Shown here: positions 45,110-54,292 of the stretch, one piece after another
Numbering within the stretch: the first letter of the stretch is position 1
Layout: each line of letters starts with the position of its first letter
Source of the DNA: Candidatus Segetimicrobium genomatis
GTDB lineage: Bacteria > Sysuimicrobiota > Sysuimicrobiia > Sysuimicrobiales > Segetimicrobiaceae
Direction: 5' to 3'
DNA: 64,000 nucleotides
Assembly (NCBI GenBank): GCA_005882275.1
Contig: VBAK01000137.1
Span: 1-64,000 of the forward strand
Position numbers and translations under genes: made by a program
Notes under the pieces: model-generated
Told to the model about the DNA's origin: nothing
The model's input: the letters and a program-made list of their open reading frames with translations, nothing else
The model's database searches: none

Positions 45110-45805
45110 ATGCGGGAGACCGACACCATACGCTATGATGCGAGCGGGCTGATCACCGTGGTGGCGCAGGACGCCGGCAGCGGCGACGTGCTGATGGTCG
45201 CGTACATGAACCGCGAGGCGCTGGGGCGGACCCTGACGACCGGGCAGGCCTGGTACTGGAGCCGCAGCCGGGGGCGGCTCTGGCGAAAGGGCGAGGAGTC
45301 GGGACACACCCAGCGGGTGGTGGGGATGCAGGTCGACTGCGACGGCGATGCGCTGCTGCTCCGCGTCGAGCAGACAGGGCCGGCGTGTCATACCGGACGG
45401 CGGTCGTGCTTTTTCCGCACGGTGGTCGCGGGGAACGGGGACGCGGTCGTTGCGCCCGAGCCCGGGGCGGCCGAGCCGGGAGCTCCCGCGCGGCCCAACG
45501 GATCGCCTGTGGGGGCCGACGGCGCCGCCGAGGTGCTGAACGAGGTCGCGGCGGTCCTCGCCGACCGGCGCGCGCACCCGCGTGAAGGATCGTACACGAC
45601 CCGGCTGTTCGCGGACGGCCTGGCCCGTCTCAATGAGAAGATCATGGAAGAGGCGGCCGAGGTGACCCGGGCCGCCCGGAAGGAAACGCGCGAGCGGCTC
45701 GTTGAAGAGACCGCCGACCTCTGGTTCCACTCCCTGGCCCTCCTGGTGTTTCTCGGGGCGAGGCCGAACGAGGTGCTTGCCGAACTGGCCAGGCGCCGGC
45801 GTTAG
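45110..45805 (+). CDS. hisIE: Bifunctional PR-AMP cyclohydrolase/PR-ATP pyrophosphatase
   Basis: A 231-residue fusion. The N-terminal cyclohydrolase (about residues 1-110) has [36 protein letters not shown] and [21 protein letters not shown] with the zinc ligands. A linker of about 25 residues rich in Pro/Ala/Gly follows. The pyrophosphohydrolase (about 135-231) carries [25 protein letters not shown] with its acidic metal-binding helix. The usual gene order ends the operon. Confidence 0.95.
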   Translation: MRETDTIRYDASGLITVVAQDAGSGDVLMVAYMNREALGRTLTTGQAWYWSRSRGRLWRKGEESGHTQRVVGMQVDCDGDALLLRVEQTGPACHTGRRSCFFRTVVAGNGDAVVAPEPGAAEPGAPARPNGSPVGADGAAEVLNEVAAVLADRRAHPREGSYTTRLFADGLARLNEKIMEEAAEVTRAARKETRERLVEETADLWFHSLALLVFLGARPNEVLAELARRRR

Positions 45806-45823
45806 CCCTGGGCCATTCTCTCC

Positions 45824-46558
45824 GTGCGATACGCGGTGTTCTCAGATGTCCACGGCAACGTCGAGGCGCTGGACACCGTGCTGGCCGACGCGGGGCGGCA
45901 GCGCGCGGACGTCTACCTGTGCCTGGGTGATACCGTCGGGTACGGGCCCGATCCCAACGAGTGCGCATCCCGCGTGCAGAAGCTCGGCGGTCCCGCCCTC
46001 GTGGGCAACCACGATCTGGCCGCGCTCGGCGCCCTGGATACCGGCGCGTTCTCCCCGCTGGCCCGCGAGGCGATCGAGTGGACGATCAGGGTGGTGACCG
46101 GCGAGACCCGCGCGTGGCTGGGCAGCCTTCCGCAGCGCATCGAGGATCGGTCGTTTCTCGCGGTCCACGGGAGCCCCCGGGACCCCATCGAAGAGTACAT
46201 CCTTGACCTCCCCACGTCGCTCGCGATCTTTTCCGAGTATCCGTTTGCCCTCTGCCTCGTGGGGCACTCCCACATTCCCGGAGCCTTTGTCCTCGAGACC
46301 GACGGGTCCCTGAGCGCCCGGTCGCTGCCGGCGGGGGAGCCCGTCCGGCTCGCGCGGACGTCCCGGTACATCGTCAACGTCGGAAGCGTCGGTCAGCCGC
46401 GGGACGGAGATCCCCGCGCCAGCTATCTCCTGATGGAGACCAAACCCCGGACGGTGACGCTGCGGCGTCTTGCCTACCCCGTCGCCGCGACCCAGGAGAA
46501 GATGGCGGCGCGGGGGCTCCCGGCGCCGCTGGCGGAGCGGCTCGCCCTGGGCCGCTGA
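45824..46558 (+). CDS. Metallophosphoesterase
   Basis: A 244-residue calcineurin-like phosphoesterase. FSDVHGNVEALDTVLAD, YLCLGDTVGYGPDP, LVGNHDLAALG and VGHSHIPGAF give the five canonical metal motifs (DxH, GDxxD-like, GNHD, GHxH). The form GDTVGYGPDPNEC is typical of the small YfcE-like cytosolic group. It starts with GTG 18 bases after hisIE, so it may be read through from the his operon. The natural substrate is unknown. Confidence 0.88.
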   Translation: MRYAVFSDVHGNVEALDTVLADAGRQRADVYLCLGDTVGYGPDPNECASRVQKLGGPALVGNHDLAALGALDTGAFSPLAREAIEWTIRVVTGETRAWLGSLPQRIEDRSFLAVHGSPRDPIEEYILDLPTSLAIFSEYPFALCLVGHSHIPGAFVLETDGSLSARSLPAGEPVRLARTSRYIVNVGSVGQPRDGDPRASYLLMETKPRTVTLRRLAYPVAATQEKMAARGLPAPLAERLALGR

Positions 46559-46698
46559 CCCCCCCCGGAGGGAGGCGAGCGGCCGCCGAAGAACCAGGAC
46601 GGCGCGATCCTTGCGCGCCGGCGGCCCTCCCGCGTGAGCCAAGATGTCCTCGGAGCCGCGCGGCCGCGTCTAGATCCGGGAACACAGGAGGAGCCACC
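46559..46698. other. Nested hairpins between metallophosphoesterase and S9 peptidase
   Basis: Inner arms GGCGCG (46601-46606)/CGCGCC (46614-46619) lie inside outer arms GGCCGCC (46581-46587)/GGCGGCC (46620-46626). There is no T-run; this may be a processing site or terminator without a U-tract. The strong AGGAGG at the end serves the S9 peptidase. Confidence 0.3.
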
Positions 46699-48777
46699 GT
46701 GACGAGCCCCCGTGACGCGCGCGCCCCCGCGGGGCGGCCGATCACGATCGAGGACCTGCTGGCCGTGAAGATCGTCAACGACCCGCAGCTGGCGCCCGAC
46801 GGATCCCAGGTGGTGTGCACGGTCACCACCGCGGATGCGGTGGCGAACGCGTACCAGACCCACCTCTGGATCGTGCCGGCCGACGGGCGGGCGGCGTGGC
46901 AGCTTACCTCGGTGCCGGGTAAAGACACCAACCCCCGATGGTCCCCGGACGGCGCCTGGATCGCCTTCATCTCCGACCGCAGCGGGGAGAAACAGGTGTG
47001 GGTCATTGCCCGGGACGGCGGGGAGGCCCGCCGGCTCACGTCCGGAACGCTCGCGCCCACGGAACTGGCCTGGTCGCCCGACGGCCGATGGCTTGCCGTC
47101 GTCGGAAAGCCCCAGCCGAGGCCCGGGCCGGACGAGAGCGATGTCCGCGTGATCTCGCGGCTGCGCTACAAACTCGACGGCGAGGGGTTCTGGGACGGGC
47201 GCTGGAAGCAGGTGCTGGTGTTGCCCGCCGGCGGGGGCGAGCCGCGGCCGCTGACGAGCGAGGAGTGCGATCACAACAACCCGGCCTGGTCGCCCGACGG
47301 CCAATGGATCGCGTACGCGGCCAACCCCGATCCGGACGCCGATCTCACCAATGTCGCCGACGTGTGGGTGGTGGCCGCCGCTGGCGGGGCGCCGCGCCGG
47401 GTGACCCGCGGCGCCGGCCCGGCGGCGCTGCCCGCCTGGTCCCCGGACGGGACCCGGATCGCCTACGTCGGCCACGACAATGCCTGCCGGGGCGCGACCA
47501 ACAATGCGGTGTGGGTGGTGCCCGTCACCGCGGGCGAGCCGGTCTGCGTGTCGCGGGCATTCGACCGCAGCGCCGGCCATCACATCATCTCGGACATGCG
47601 CGCCCATCCCAGTTCGGGAGGACTCACGTGGGCGCCCGACGCCCGGCGGGTGTACTTCCTGTACGCCGACGGGGCCAGCACCCAGATCGGATCCGTCGCC
47701 GTCGCGGACGGGTCGGTCCACCCTGAGACGGTGGGTGATCACGAGCTGATCGGGTGCTCGCTCGACCGCCTCGCCCGGCGGGTGGCGTGCGTGGAGAGCG
47801 ATGCGCTGAGCCCCGGCGAAGTGGCGATCCGGGATCTCGGGCGGGACGCGGGACCCCTCCGCCGGCTCACGGACTGGAACGGCCCGCTGCTTCGAAGCGT
47901 CGCCCTGGCCGTCCCGGAGCGGTTCCAGTTCTCCGGCGCGGACGGCTGGCCGATCGAGGGATGGGTGATTCGCCCGCCGGGAGCGCAAGGCGCTCATGCG
48001 GCAGCATCGCCGGGGGCGCGCGTGCCGGCGGTGCTCGAGATCCACGGCGGGCCGCACGCGGCGTACGGAAACGCCTTCTTTCACGAGTTTCAGCTCCTGG
48101 CCGCCGCCGGGTACGGGGTGATCTACATGAACCCCCGCGGGAGCCAGGGGTACGGGCAGGCATTCACCGCGGCGACCCGGCACGATTGGGGCGGCAAAGA
48201 CTACGAGGACCTCATGCGCGGGGTGGATCACGCGCTGGCCGCGTATGACTGGATCGACCCCGACCGGCTCGGCGTCGCCGGCGGCAGTTACGGGGGATTC
48301 ATGACCAACTGGGTGGTCGGCCATACCCGGCGGTTCAAGGCCGCCGTGACGATGCGCAGCATCAGCAACGCGTACAGCCAGTGGGGGACGTCCGACCTCG
48401 CCTACCAGAAGGGCTTCTGGGAGTATCCGGGCGATCCATGGGAATCCCCGAAGTTCTACCTGGAGCGCTCACCGATTACCTACGCTCCCCAGATGCGGAC
48501 CCCGCTGCTCATCCTCCACAGCGAGAACGATCTCCGGTGCCCGATCGAACAGGGGGAGCAGCTCTTCGTCGCGCTCAAGAAGCAGGGCACGCCGACGCTG
48601 TTCGTGCGGTTTCCCGGCGAGAGCCACGACCTCTCGCGCAGCGGCCAGCCGAAGCACCGGCTCGAGCGGCTCCGGCACATCATGGCCTGGTTCGCCGCCC
48701 ACCTGGCTCCCCCGCGGGACGCGGGCGCGGCCGCGGCGCCGCCTCGCCGGCGCGAGGGGGCGCTCGCCGACGACTAG
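46699..48777 (+). CDS. S9-family prolyl oligopeptidase-like serine peptidase
   Basis: A 692-residue cytosolic peptidase. Residues about 30-410 form a TolB-like beta-propeller with repeated WSPDG units (residues 78, 115, 196, 248, 312), followed by an alpha/beta hydrolase. The nucleophile is Ser530 in GGSYGGF, with Asp in ENDLRCPIEQ and His in FPGESHDLSR near the end. It likely acts on peptides entering the propeller, as acylaminoacyl peptidases do. Start GTG 46699 has AGGAGGAGCCACC. Confidence 0.9.
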   Translation: MTSPRDARAPAGRPITIEDLLAVKIVNDPQLAPDGSQVVCTVTTADAVANAYQTHLWIVPADGRAAWQLTSVPGKDTNPRWSPDGAWIAFISDRSGEKQVWVIARDGGEARRLTSGTLAPTELAWSPDGRWLAVVGKPQPRPGPDESDVRVISRLRYKLDGEGFWDGRWKQVLVLPAGGGEPRPLTSEECDHNNPAWSPDGQWIAYAANPDPDADLTNVADVWVVAAAGGAPRRVTRGAGPAALPAWSPDGTRIAYVGHDNACRGATNNAVWVVPVTAGEPVCVSRAFDRSAGHHIISDMRAHPSSGGLTWAPDARRVYFLYADGASTQIGSVAVADGSVHPETVGDHELIGCSLDRLARRVACVESDALSPGEVAIRDLGRDAGPLRRLTDWNGPLLRSVALAVPERFQFSGADGWPIEGWVIRPPGAQGAHAAASPGARVPAVLEIHGGPHAAYGNAFFHEFQLLAAAGYGVIYMNPRGSQGYGQAFTAATRHDWGGKDYEDLMRGVDHALAAYDWIDPDRLGVAGGSYGGFMTNWVVGHTRRFKAAVTMRSISNAYSQWGTSDLAYQKGFWEYPGDPWESPKFYLERSPITYAPQMRTPLLILHSENDLRCPIEQGEQLFVALKKQGTPTLFVRFPGESHDLSRSGQPKHRLERLRHIMAWFAAHLAPPRDAGAAAAPPRRREGALADD

Positions 48778-48786
48778 GCGGGCACG

Positions 48787-49344
48787 ATGACGCGCATCTA
48801 CACCCGGACCGGGGACACGGGAGAGACCGCCCTCTTCGGGGGACAGCGCGTCTCGAAAGACGATCTCCGCGTCCGCGCCTACGGGACGGTCGATGAACTG
48901 AACGCCGTGGTGGGGGTCGCGCGCGCCGCCGGCCCGACCCACGAGATCGACGCCGTCCTCGAGCGGGTGCAGCACCACCTGTTCGATCTCGGCGCGGAAC
49001 TGGCCACTCCCGGGGGGACGTCCCCCGCCGCGGCGCGCGTCCCGCGCGCGACGGCGGAACGCGTGGCCGGGCTGGAGCAGGAGATCGACCGGTTCGATGC
49101 GCGCCTCCCGCCGCTCCGCGAGTTTGTCCTGCCCGGCGGCGTGCCCGCGGCGGCCGCGCTGCACCACGCGCGCACCGTCGCCCGGAGGGCCGAGCGGCAG
49201 ATCGTCCGGCTCGCCGCCCGCGAGCCGCTCAATCCCGAGGTCCTCAAGTACGTGAACCGGCTCTCCGATCTGCTCTTCGTGCTCGCCCGCGCGGCCAACC
49301 AGGGCGCCGGGCGTCCGGACGTGGCCTGGAAGCCGGACCGCTAG
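48787..49344 (+). CDS. Cob(I)alamin adenosyltransferase, PduO type
   Basis: A 185-residue enzyme that makes adenosylcobalamin. IYTRTGDTGETALFGGQRVSKDDLRVRAYGTVDELNAVVG contains the ATP-binding TRxGDxGxT motif and the YGTVDELN motif; HHARTVARRAERQIVRL and YVNRLSDLLFVLAR close the helical bundle. It follows the S9 gene by 9 bases. A cobalamin-dependent enzyme is not seen nearby. Confidence 0.93.
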   Translation: MTRIYTRTGDTGETALFGGQRVSKDDLRVRAYGTVDELNAVVGVARAAGPTHEIDAVLERVQHHLFDLGAELATPGGTSPAAARVPRATAERVAGLEQEIDRFDARLPPLREFVLPGGVPAAAALHHARTVARRAERQIVRLAAREPLNPEVLKYVNRLSDLLFVLARAANQGAGRPDVAWKPDR

Positions 49345-49363
49345 GCCGGGCCGGCCGGGAGGT

Positions 49364-50218
49364 TTACTTGCGCTCCCGGTCGTGCGGGAGCGGTGTGGCC
49401 GGCGTCCGGTAGGGCATGGGCACGTACTCCACCGAGGGCCGCCGCCGGCCCGCCTGCGGGTACAGCTGCATCAGATCGTAGATCGGCCTCGGCATCTCGG
49501 TCGACACCGCGAACCCGAGGGTGCGCGCTTCCGCCACGGTAATCGGATAATCGTGGGTCCACGATCCCCCGGTCAGGCTGTTCGCCAGCGCCTCAGCTTT
49601 GTCGGCGGGGAGGCGGCGCGAGGCCAGCTCGACGACCACCTCGCGGACCTGATGGAGGGCCTTCTCGGCAATGTTGGCCAGGATCAGCGTTTCGTCGTCG
49701 ACCCGCTCCACGGGCTTGCGCTCCACGGCCGCGAGGATCGAGACGGCCGGATGGTTGCCCAGCTGGGGGTCGACCGGGCCGAGCACGGCGTGCGGGTCCA
49801 TGATGATCTCGTCCGCGGCCAGGGCGATGAGCGTGCCCCCCGACATCGCGTAGTGCGGGACCAGCACCGTCACCTTGCCGCGGTGATCGCCGAGCGCCCG
49901 GGCGATCTGCTCCGCCGCCAGGACCAGCCCGCCGGGCGTGTGGAGGATGACGTCGATGGGGTAGTCGTCCGGCGTGAGCCGGATGGCCCTGAGCACTTCT
50001 TCCGAGTCCTGGATGTCGATGTAGCGGACGATGGGGAACCCCAGGAGGCTCATCGTCTGCTCGCGGTGGATCAGCGCGATCACCCGGCTCCCCCGGGCGC
50101 GCTCGAGCGCCTGGAAGATCCGGAGGCGGGCCACCTGCTGCCACTGCTGCGAGAGCAGCGGCTGCAGGAACGAGATGATGAAGAAAACCCACAGCAGATC
50201 GGAGATGTTTACGTGCAT
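49364..50218 (-). CDS. Membrane-anchored ClpP-like serine protease (SDH_sah family)
   Basis: A 284-residue protein. A hydrophobic N-terminus (residues 6-26) anchors it. The body matches the serine dehydrogenase proteinase/ClpP-like family: IDVILHTPGGLVLAAEQIARAL, then YAMSGGTLIALAADEIIMDPHAVLGPVDPQLG with the likely nucleophile serine in MSGG. Homologues are membrane proteases of little-known role, perhaps stress-linked. The ATG at 50218 has a GGGAGGGGG site. The neighbouring frame continues into the aspartase gene on the same strand, read first; stop-start distance is 17 bases. Confidence 0.82.
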   Translation of the reverse strand: MHVNISDLLWVFFIISFLQPLLSQQWQQVARLRIFQALERARGSRVIALIHREQTMSLLGFPIVRYIDIQDSEEVLRAIRLTPDDYPIDVILHTPGGLVLAAEQIARALGDHRGKVTVLVPHYAMSGGTLIALAADEIIMDPHAVLGPVDPQLGNHPAVSILAAVERKPVERVDDETLILANIAEKALHQVREVVVELASRRLPADKAEALANSLTGGSWTHDYPITVAEARTLGFAVSTEMPRPIYDLMQLYPQAGRRRPSVEYVPMPYRTPATPLPHDRERK

Positions 50219-50235
50219 CGTCCCCCCTCCCCGCG

Positions 50236-51660
50236 CTACGCCCGGGTTTTCCCCTTCCCCGGAATCCCCGGCTCGGTCATCGCGCGCACCGAGAGGATCT
50301 CGTTGAGCTGGGCTTCGGCGAGGAGCCCCCGGTCCAGGACGATCTGCCGGATCGGCCGGCCGGTGCGCACGAACTCTTTGACCACTTCCGCAACGGCGCT
50401 GTAGCCGAGGTACGGGTTCAGCGCGGTGGCCAAGGCGGCGCTGTGCTCGACCCAGTGGCGGCACCGCTCCTCGTTGGCCGCGATCCCGCGCACGCACCGC
50501 TCGGTGAACGCCCGGACCCCGGTGGTGAGGATCTGGATCGACTGCAGCAGGTTGAGCGCGATGACCGGCATCATCACGTTGAGCTCGAGCTGGCCGGCCT
50601 GCGTGGCGAGCAGCACGGCGAGATCGTTGCCCATGACGTGGAAGCACACCATGTTCAGCATTTCGGCCATCGAGGGGTTGACCTTCCCCGGCATGATCGA
50701 CGACCCCGGCTGCACCGGCGGGAGGCGAATCTCGTCGAGGCCGGTGTTCGGGCCGGATGCCATCAGGCGCAGGTCGTTGGCGATGCGGGTGAGGGTGGCC
50801 GCCAGCGTCCGCAGCGCGGCCGAGCACTCCAGCGCGTCCCCCATGTTCTGCATCGATTCGAAGAGGTTGCCGGAGCTCCGGAGCGGCAGGCCGGTCAGCT
50901 CCGAGAGGCGCCGCACCATCCGGGGGTGGTACTGGGGGTCGGCGTTCAGCCCGGTGCCGGTGGCGGTCCCCCCGATCCCGATGTAGAGGAGCCGCTCGCG
51001 CGCGTTCTTGACGCGCTCGATGTCGTTGGCGACCGCCTGGGCGTAGGCGCCGAACTCCTGCCCGAGCCGGACCGGCACGGCGTCCTGGAGGTGGGTGCGG
51101 CCCGCCTTGACGATCCCGTCGAACTCGTGGGCCTTCTGGCCCAGGGCTTCCACCAGGTTCTCCAGGACGGACAGGAGGTCCCCGAGCGTCATCAACGCGC
51201 TCAGGCGGATCGCCGTGGGCGTGACGTCGTTGGTGGACTGGGCCATGTTCACGTGGTCGTTGGGGTGGACGAGCGCATACTCGCCGCGGCGGCCGCCGAG
51301 CAGCTCGATCGCGCGGTTCGCGATCACCTCGTTCGCGTTCATGTTCTGCGCGGTGCCGGCCCCCATCTGGAACGCATCGATCGGAAACTGCGCATCCCAC
51401 GTTCCGTCGACGACCTCCTGAGCCGCGCGGGCGATCGCCTGGGCGGTCTTGGGCTCGAGCAGGCCGAGGGCGGCGTTGACCTCCGCGGCGGCGCGCTTGA
51501 TCGTCGCGGTGGCCGCGATGAACGCGCGGGGAAGCCGGAGGCCGCTGATGGGAAAGTTTTCGATCGCGCGGACGGTCTGGGAACCGTAGTAGGCGTCGGC
51601 CGGGACCCGGACGTCCCCCAGGGCGTCGCGCTCGATCCGGTGTTGTCCGTCGGTGCTCAT
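50236..51660 (-). CDS. Aspartate ammonia-lyase/class II fumarase family enzyme
   Basis: A 474-residue member of the fumarase/aspartase superfamily. YYGSQTVRAIENFPISG, HPNDHVNMAQSTNDVTPTA, AGRTHLQDAVP and the signature GSSIMPGKVNPSMAE are all present. Details such as MNANEVIANRAIELLG and LGQEFGAYAQAV favour aspartase, while the TCA-cycle neighbours favour fumarase; it could be either, and a fumarase is otherwise missing from this block. It starts after GGAGGATAGCG at 51660 and is divergent from sdhC. Confidence 0.85.
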   Translation of the reverse strand: MSTDGQHRIERDALGDVRVPADAYYGSQTVRAIENFPISGLRLPRAFIAATATIKRAAAEVNAALGLLEPKTAQAIARAAQEVVDGTWDAQFPIDAFQMGAGTAQNMNANEVIANRAIELLGGRRGEYALVHPNDHVNMAQSTNDVTPTAIRLSALMTLGDLLSVLENLVEALGQKAHEFDGIVKAGRTHLQDAVPVRLGQEFGAYAQAVANDIERVKNARERLLYIGIGGTATGTGLNADPQYHPRMVRRLSELTGLPLRSSGNLFESMQNMGDALECSAALRTLAATLTRIANDLRLMASGPNTGLDEIRLPPVQPGSSIMPGKVNPSMAEMLNMVCFHVMGNDLAVLLATQAGQLELNVMMPVIALNLLQSIQILTTGVRAFTERCVRGIAANEERCRHWVEHSAALATALNPYLGYSAVAEVVKEFVRTGRPIRQIVLDRGLLAEAQLNEILSVRAMTEPGIPGKGKTRA

Positions 51661-51799
51661 CGCTATCCTCCGGTCTGGGTTTCTCGGGGCGATCTCAGTA
51701 TACCGCGCCCGGCGCCGCGCCAGGGCCGGTGGGGGAGGAAACTCCTTTCGCCGGGCGGAATACAGGCGCGGGTCCCGACGTGGGTCCCGAGCAGAGCCC

Positions 51800-52528
51800 A
51801 TGGCCGATCACGCCGCAACGCATCCGTCCGCCCCGTCCATCCCCTGGTGGCTCCAGCCCGCCGCAACCGTCATCATCCTGTCGGGGTTCGTCGTCTACGC
51901 CACCTGGGTGGCGCTCGTGGGGTCCGGGAAGTTCGGCGCGTACCTCTCGCCGTTCTACTCGCCCGAGGTGAAGATCGGGGGCATCCCGATCTCCCCCGCG
52001 TTCTGGGTCCTCTGGGCCCCCGCGGGGTTCCGGGCGACCTGTTACTATTACCGCAAGGCCTACTACCGGTCCTACTTCGCGGACCCGATCTCGTGCATGA
52101 TCGGCGAATCCCGGCGCCGGTACGCGGGCGAGACGATCTTCCCGTTCGTCCTCAATAACCTGCACCGGTATCTCCTGTACGCCGCGGGCGTCGTGCTCGT
52201 CTTCCTGTGGATCGATGCCGTCAAGACATTTTTCGCCGGCGGCCGTTTCGGCGTCCACCTGGGCTCCCTGATCTTCCTGGTGAACGTCGTCCTCCTCTCG
52301 GGCTACACGCTCGGGTGCCACGCGTTCCGCCACATGGTGGGCGGCAACCTCGACTGCTACTCCTGCGCCCGGGGCGGCCGTCTGCGGTTCCGGCTGTGGG
52401 AGTGGGTGAACCCGTTCAACCATCGCCATGCCTGGTGGGCGTGGGCCAGCCTGTTCTCGGTGGTCTCCGCCGACGTCTACGTCCGGCTGCTCATGGCCGG
52501 CGCGATCGCGGACCCCCGGCTCCTCTAG
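51800..52528 (+). CDS. sdhC: Succinate dehydrogenase membrane subunit (actinobacterial type)
   Basis: A 242-residue membrane protein with five hydrophobic helices. It carries YYYRKAYYRSYF and ETIFPFVLNNLHRYLLYAA, conserved in single-subunit Sdh anchors of Actinobacteria and Chloroflexota. His residues in NLHRYLL and GCHAFRHMVGG are probable heme or quinone-site ligands. It would pass electrons from SdhB to the quinone pool. The ATG at 51800 opens a hydrophilic head; upstream in-frame codons are rich in Arg and are discounted. Confidence 0.85.
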   Translation: MADHAATHPSAPSIPWWLQPAATVIILSGFVVYATWVALVGSGKFGAYLSPFYSPEVKIGGIPISPAFWVLWAPAGFRATCYYYRKAYYRSYFADPISCMIGESRRRYAGETIFPFVLNNLHRYLLYAAGVVLVFLWIDAVKTFFAGGRFGVHLGSLIFLVNVVLLSGYTLGCHAFRHMVGGNLDCYSCARGGRLRFRLWEWVNPFNHRHAWWAWASLFSVVSADVYVRLLMAGAIADPRLL

Positions 52529-52547
52529 GGATCCCCGGAGGCGGGTC

Positions 52548-54278
52548 GTGGCGGGGCGGGTTGAGGCGGGGCGGTACGAAACGTTTGACCAAGACGTTCT
52601 GGTGATCGGAGCGGGGGGCGCCGGCCTGCGCGCGGCGATCGCCGCGGCCGCCTCCGGGCTGTCGGTCACCCTGGTCTGCAAGTCGCTGCTCGGCAAGGCC
52701 CACACGGTCATGGCCGAAGGCGGCATCGCCGCCGCCCTGGGCAACGTCGACCCCAAGGACAACTGGCAGGTCCACTTCGCGGACACCTCGCGCGGCGGGC
52801 AGATGATCAACGACTACCGGATGGTGGAGATCTTCGCGAAAGAGGCCCCCGACCGCGTCTACGAACTGGAGCGCTGGGGCGGGCTGTTCGACCGGACCGA
52901 CGATGGGAGGATTTTGCAGCGGCCCTTCGGCGCCCACACCTACCGGCGCCTCTGCCACGTCGGCGACCGCACCGGCCTCGAACTGATCCGTACGCTTCAG
53001 GACCGGGCGGTCCACAGCGGGATCACGGTGCACATGGAGGTCACGGTCACCCGCCTGCTCAAGGACGCGGAGCGGATCGCGGGGGCCGTCGGCTACCGGC
53101 GCGAGGACGGGCGGTTCCTGCTCTTCCGCGCGAAGGCCGTGGTCCTGGCCACCGGCGGCTGGGGCAAGGTGTACAAGGTCACCAGCAATTCGTGGGAGTG
53201 CACCGGGGATGGGTGCGCGATGGCCTACGAGGCCGGGGCCGAACTGATGGACATGGAGATGGTGCAGTTCCACCCCACCGGGATGGTCTGGCCGCCGGGA
53301 GTGCGCGGCATCCTGGTCACCGAAGCCGTCCGGGGCGAAGGGGGAATCCTCCGGAACGCCAAGGGCGAGCGGTTCATGGAGCGCTACGATCCCAAGAAGC
53401 TGGATCTCAGCAGCCGGGACGTGGTGTCCAGGTCGATCTACAAGGAAGTGCAGGCCGGGCGGGGGAGCCCGCACGGCGGCGCGTTCCTGGACATCACCCA
53501 CCGCGGCGCCGAGTTCATCAAGAAGAAACTGCCCAGCATGTACGAGCAGTTCCGTTCTCTGGCGGACATCGACATCACGAAGTCCCCGATGGAGGTCGCG
53601 CCGACGGTCCACTACGTGATGGGGGGCGTCCGGGTGGAGGCCGGGACCGGGGCGAGCAGCGTGCCGGGGTTGTTTGCCGCGGGCGAGGTGGCGGCGGGGC
53701 TCCACGGCGCGAACCGGCTGGGAGGCAACTCGCTCTCGGATCTCCTGGTGTTCGGCCGCCGGGCCGGCGAGCACGCGGCGGCGTACGTCAAGGGGCTGAG
53801 GATGACGCCGCGGGTCGACGAGCGCCAGGCCGACGAGGAACGGGCATTGCTCCTCCGGCCGTTCGAAGGCGACGGGCGCGAGAGCCCCTTTGCGCTCCAC
53901 GAGGAGCTCCAGGAGGTGATGGGCGCCTGCGCCGGGATCGCGCGCACCGGGGCCCAGCTGGCCGAGGGGCTCGCGAAGATCGAGGCGCTGCAGCAGCGCG
54001 CGGAGCGGCTGCGGGTGGCCGGGTCGCTGCTCTTCAACCCCGGCTGGCACGCCTGCCGCGACGTGCACTTCATGCTGACCCTGTGCGAGGCAATCTTCAG
54101 ATCGGCGATCGAGCGCAGGGAAAGCCGCGGGGCGCACTGGCGGTTGGACTTCCCCGATCCCGATCCCTCCTGGGGAGCCAAGAACCTCGTGGTGTCCAGG
54201 GACGGCGAGGCCATGAGGGTGGCGACGCGTCCGGTGCCGCAGATGCCGGCGGAGCTCACCGCTCTGGTCAAGGCATAG
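52548..54278 (+). CDS. sdhA: Succinate dehydrogenase flavoprotein subunit
   Basis: A 576-residue FAD subunit. VLVIGAGGAGLRAAIAAAASG starts the Rossmann fold, KAHTVMAEGGIAAALGN has the covalent-FAD region with His in AHTVMAEGG, and PTGMVWPPGVRGILVTEAVRGEGGIL holds the dicarboxylate site. TVHYVMGGVRVEAGTG and GGNSLSDLLVFGRRAG follow. GGAGG precedes the GTG start by 6 bases. It is the catalytic subunit of the complex that oxidises succinate to fumarate. Confidence 0.95.
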   Translation: MAGRVEAGRYETFDQDVLVIGAGGAGLRAAIAAAASGLSVTLVCKSLLGKAHTVMAEGGIAAALGNVDPKDNWQVHFADTSRGGQMINDYRMVEIFAKEAPDRVYELERWGGLFDRTDDGRILQRPFGAHTYRRLCHVGDRTGLELIRTLQDRAVHSGITVHMEVTVTRLLKDAERIAGAVGYRREDGRFLLFRAKAVVLATGGWGKVYKVTSNSWECTGDGCAMAYEAGAELMDMEMVQFHPTGMVWPPGVRGILVTEAVRGEGGILRNAKGERFMERYDPKKLDLSSRDVVSRSIYKEVQAGRGSPHGGAFLDITHRGAEFIKKKLPSMYEQFRSLADIDITKSPMEVAPTVHYVMGGVRVEAGTGASSVPGLFAAGEVAAGLHGANRLGGNSLSDLLVFGRRAGEHAAAYVKGLRMTPRVDERQADEERALLLRPFEGDGRESPFALHEELQEVMGACAGIARTGAQLAEGLAKIEALQQRAERLRVAGSLLFNPGWHACRDVHFMLTLCEAIFRSAIERRESRGAHWRLDFPDPDPSWGAKNLVVSRDGEAMRVATRPVPQMPAELTALVKA

Positions 54279-54292
54279 CGCAGAGGGTGGTC

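Noticed and set aside
43388-45730. Long minus-strand frame opposite hisA-hisF-hisIE
   Set aside because: No domain or ribosome site; the his genes on the plus strand explain the region fully.
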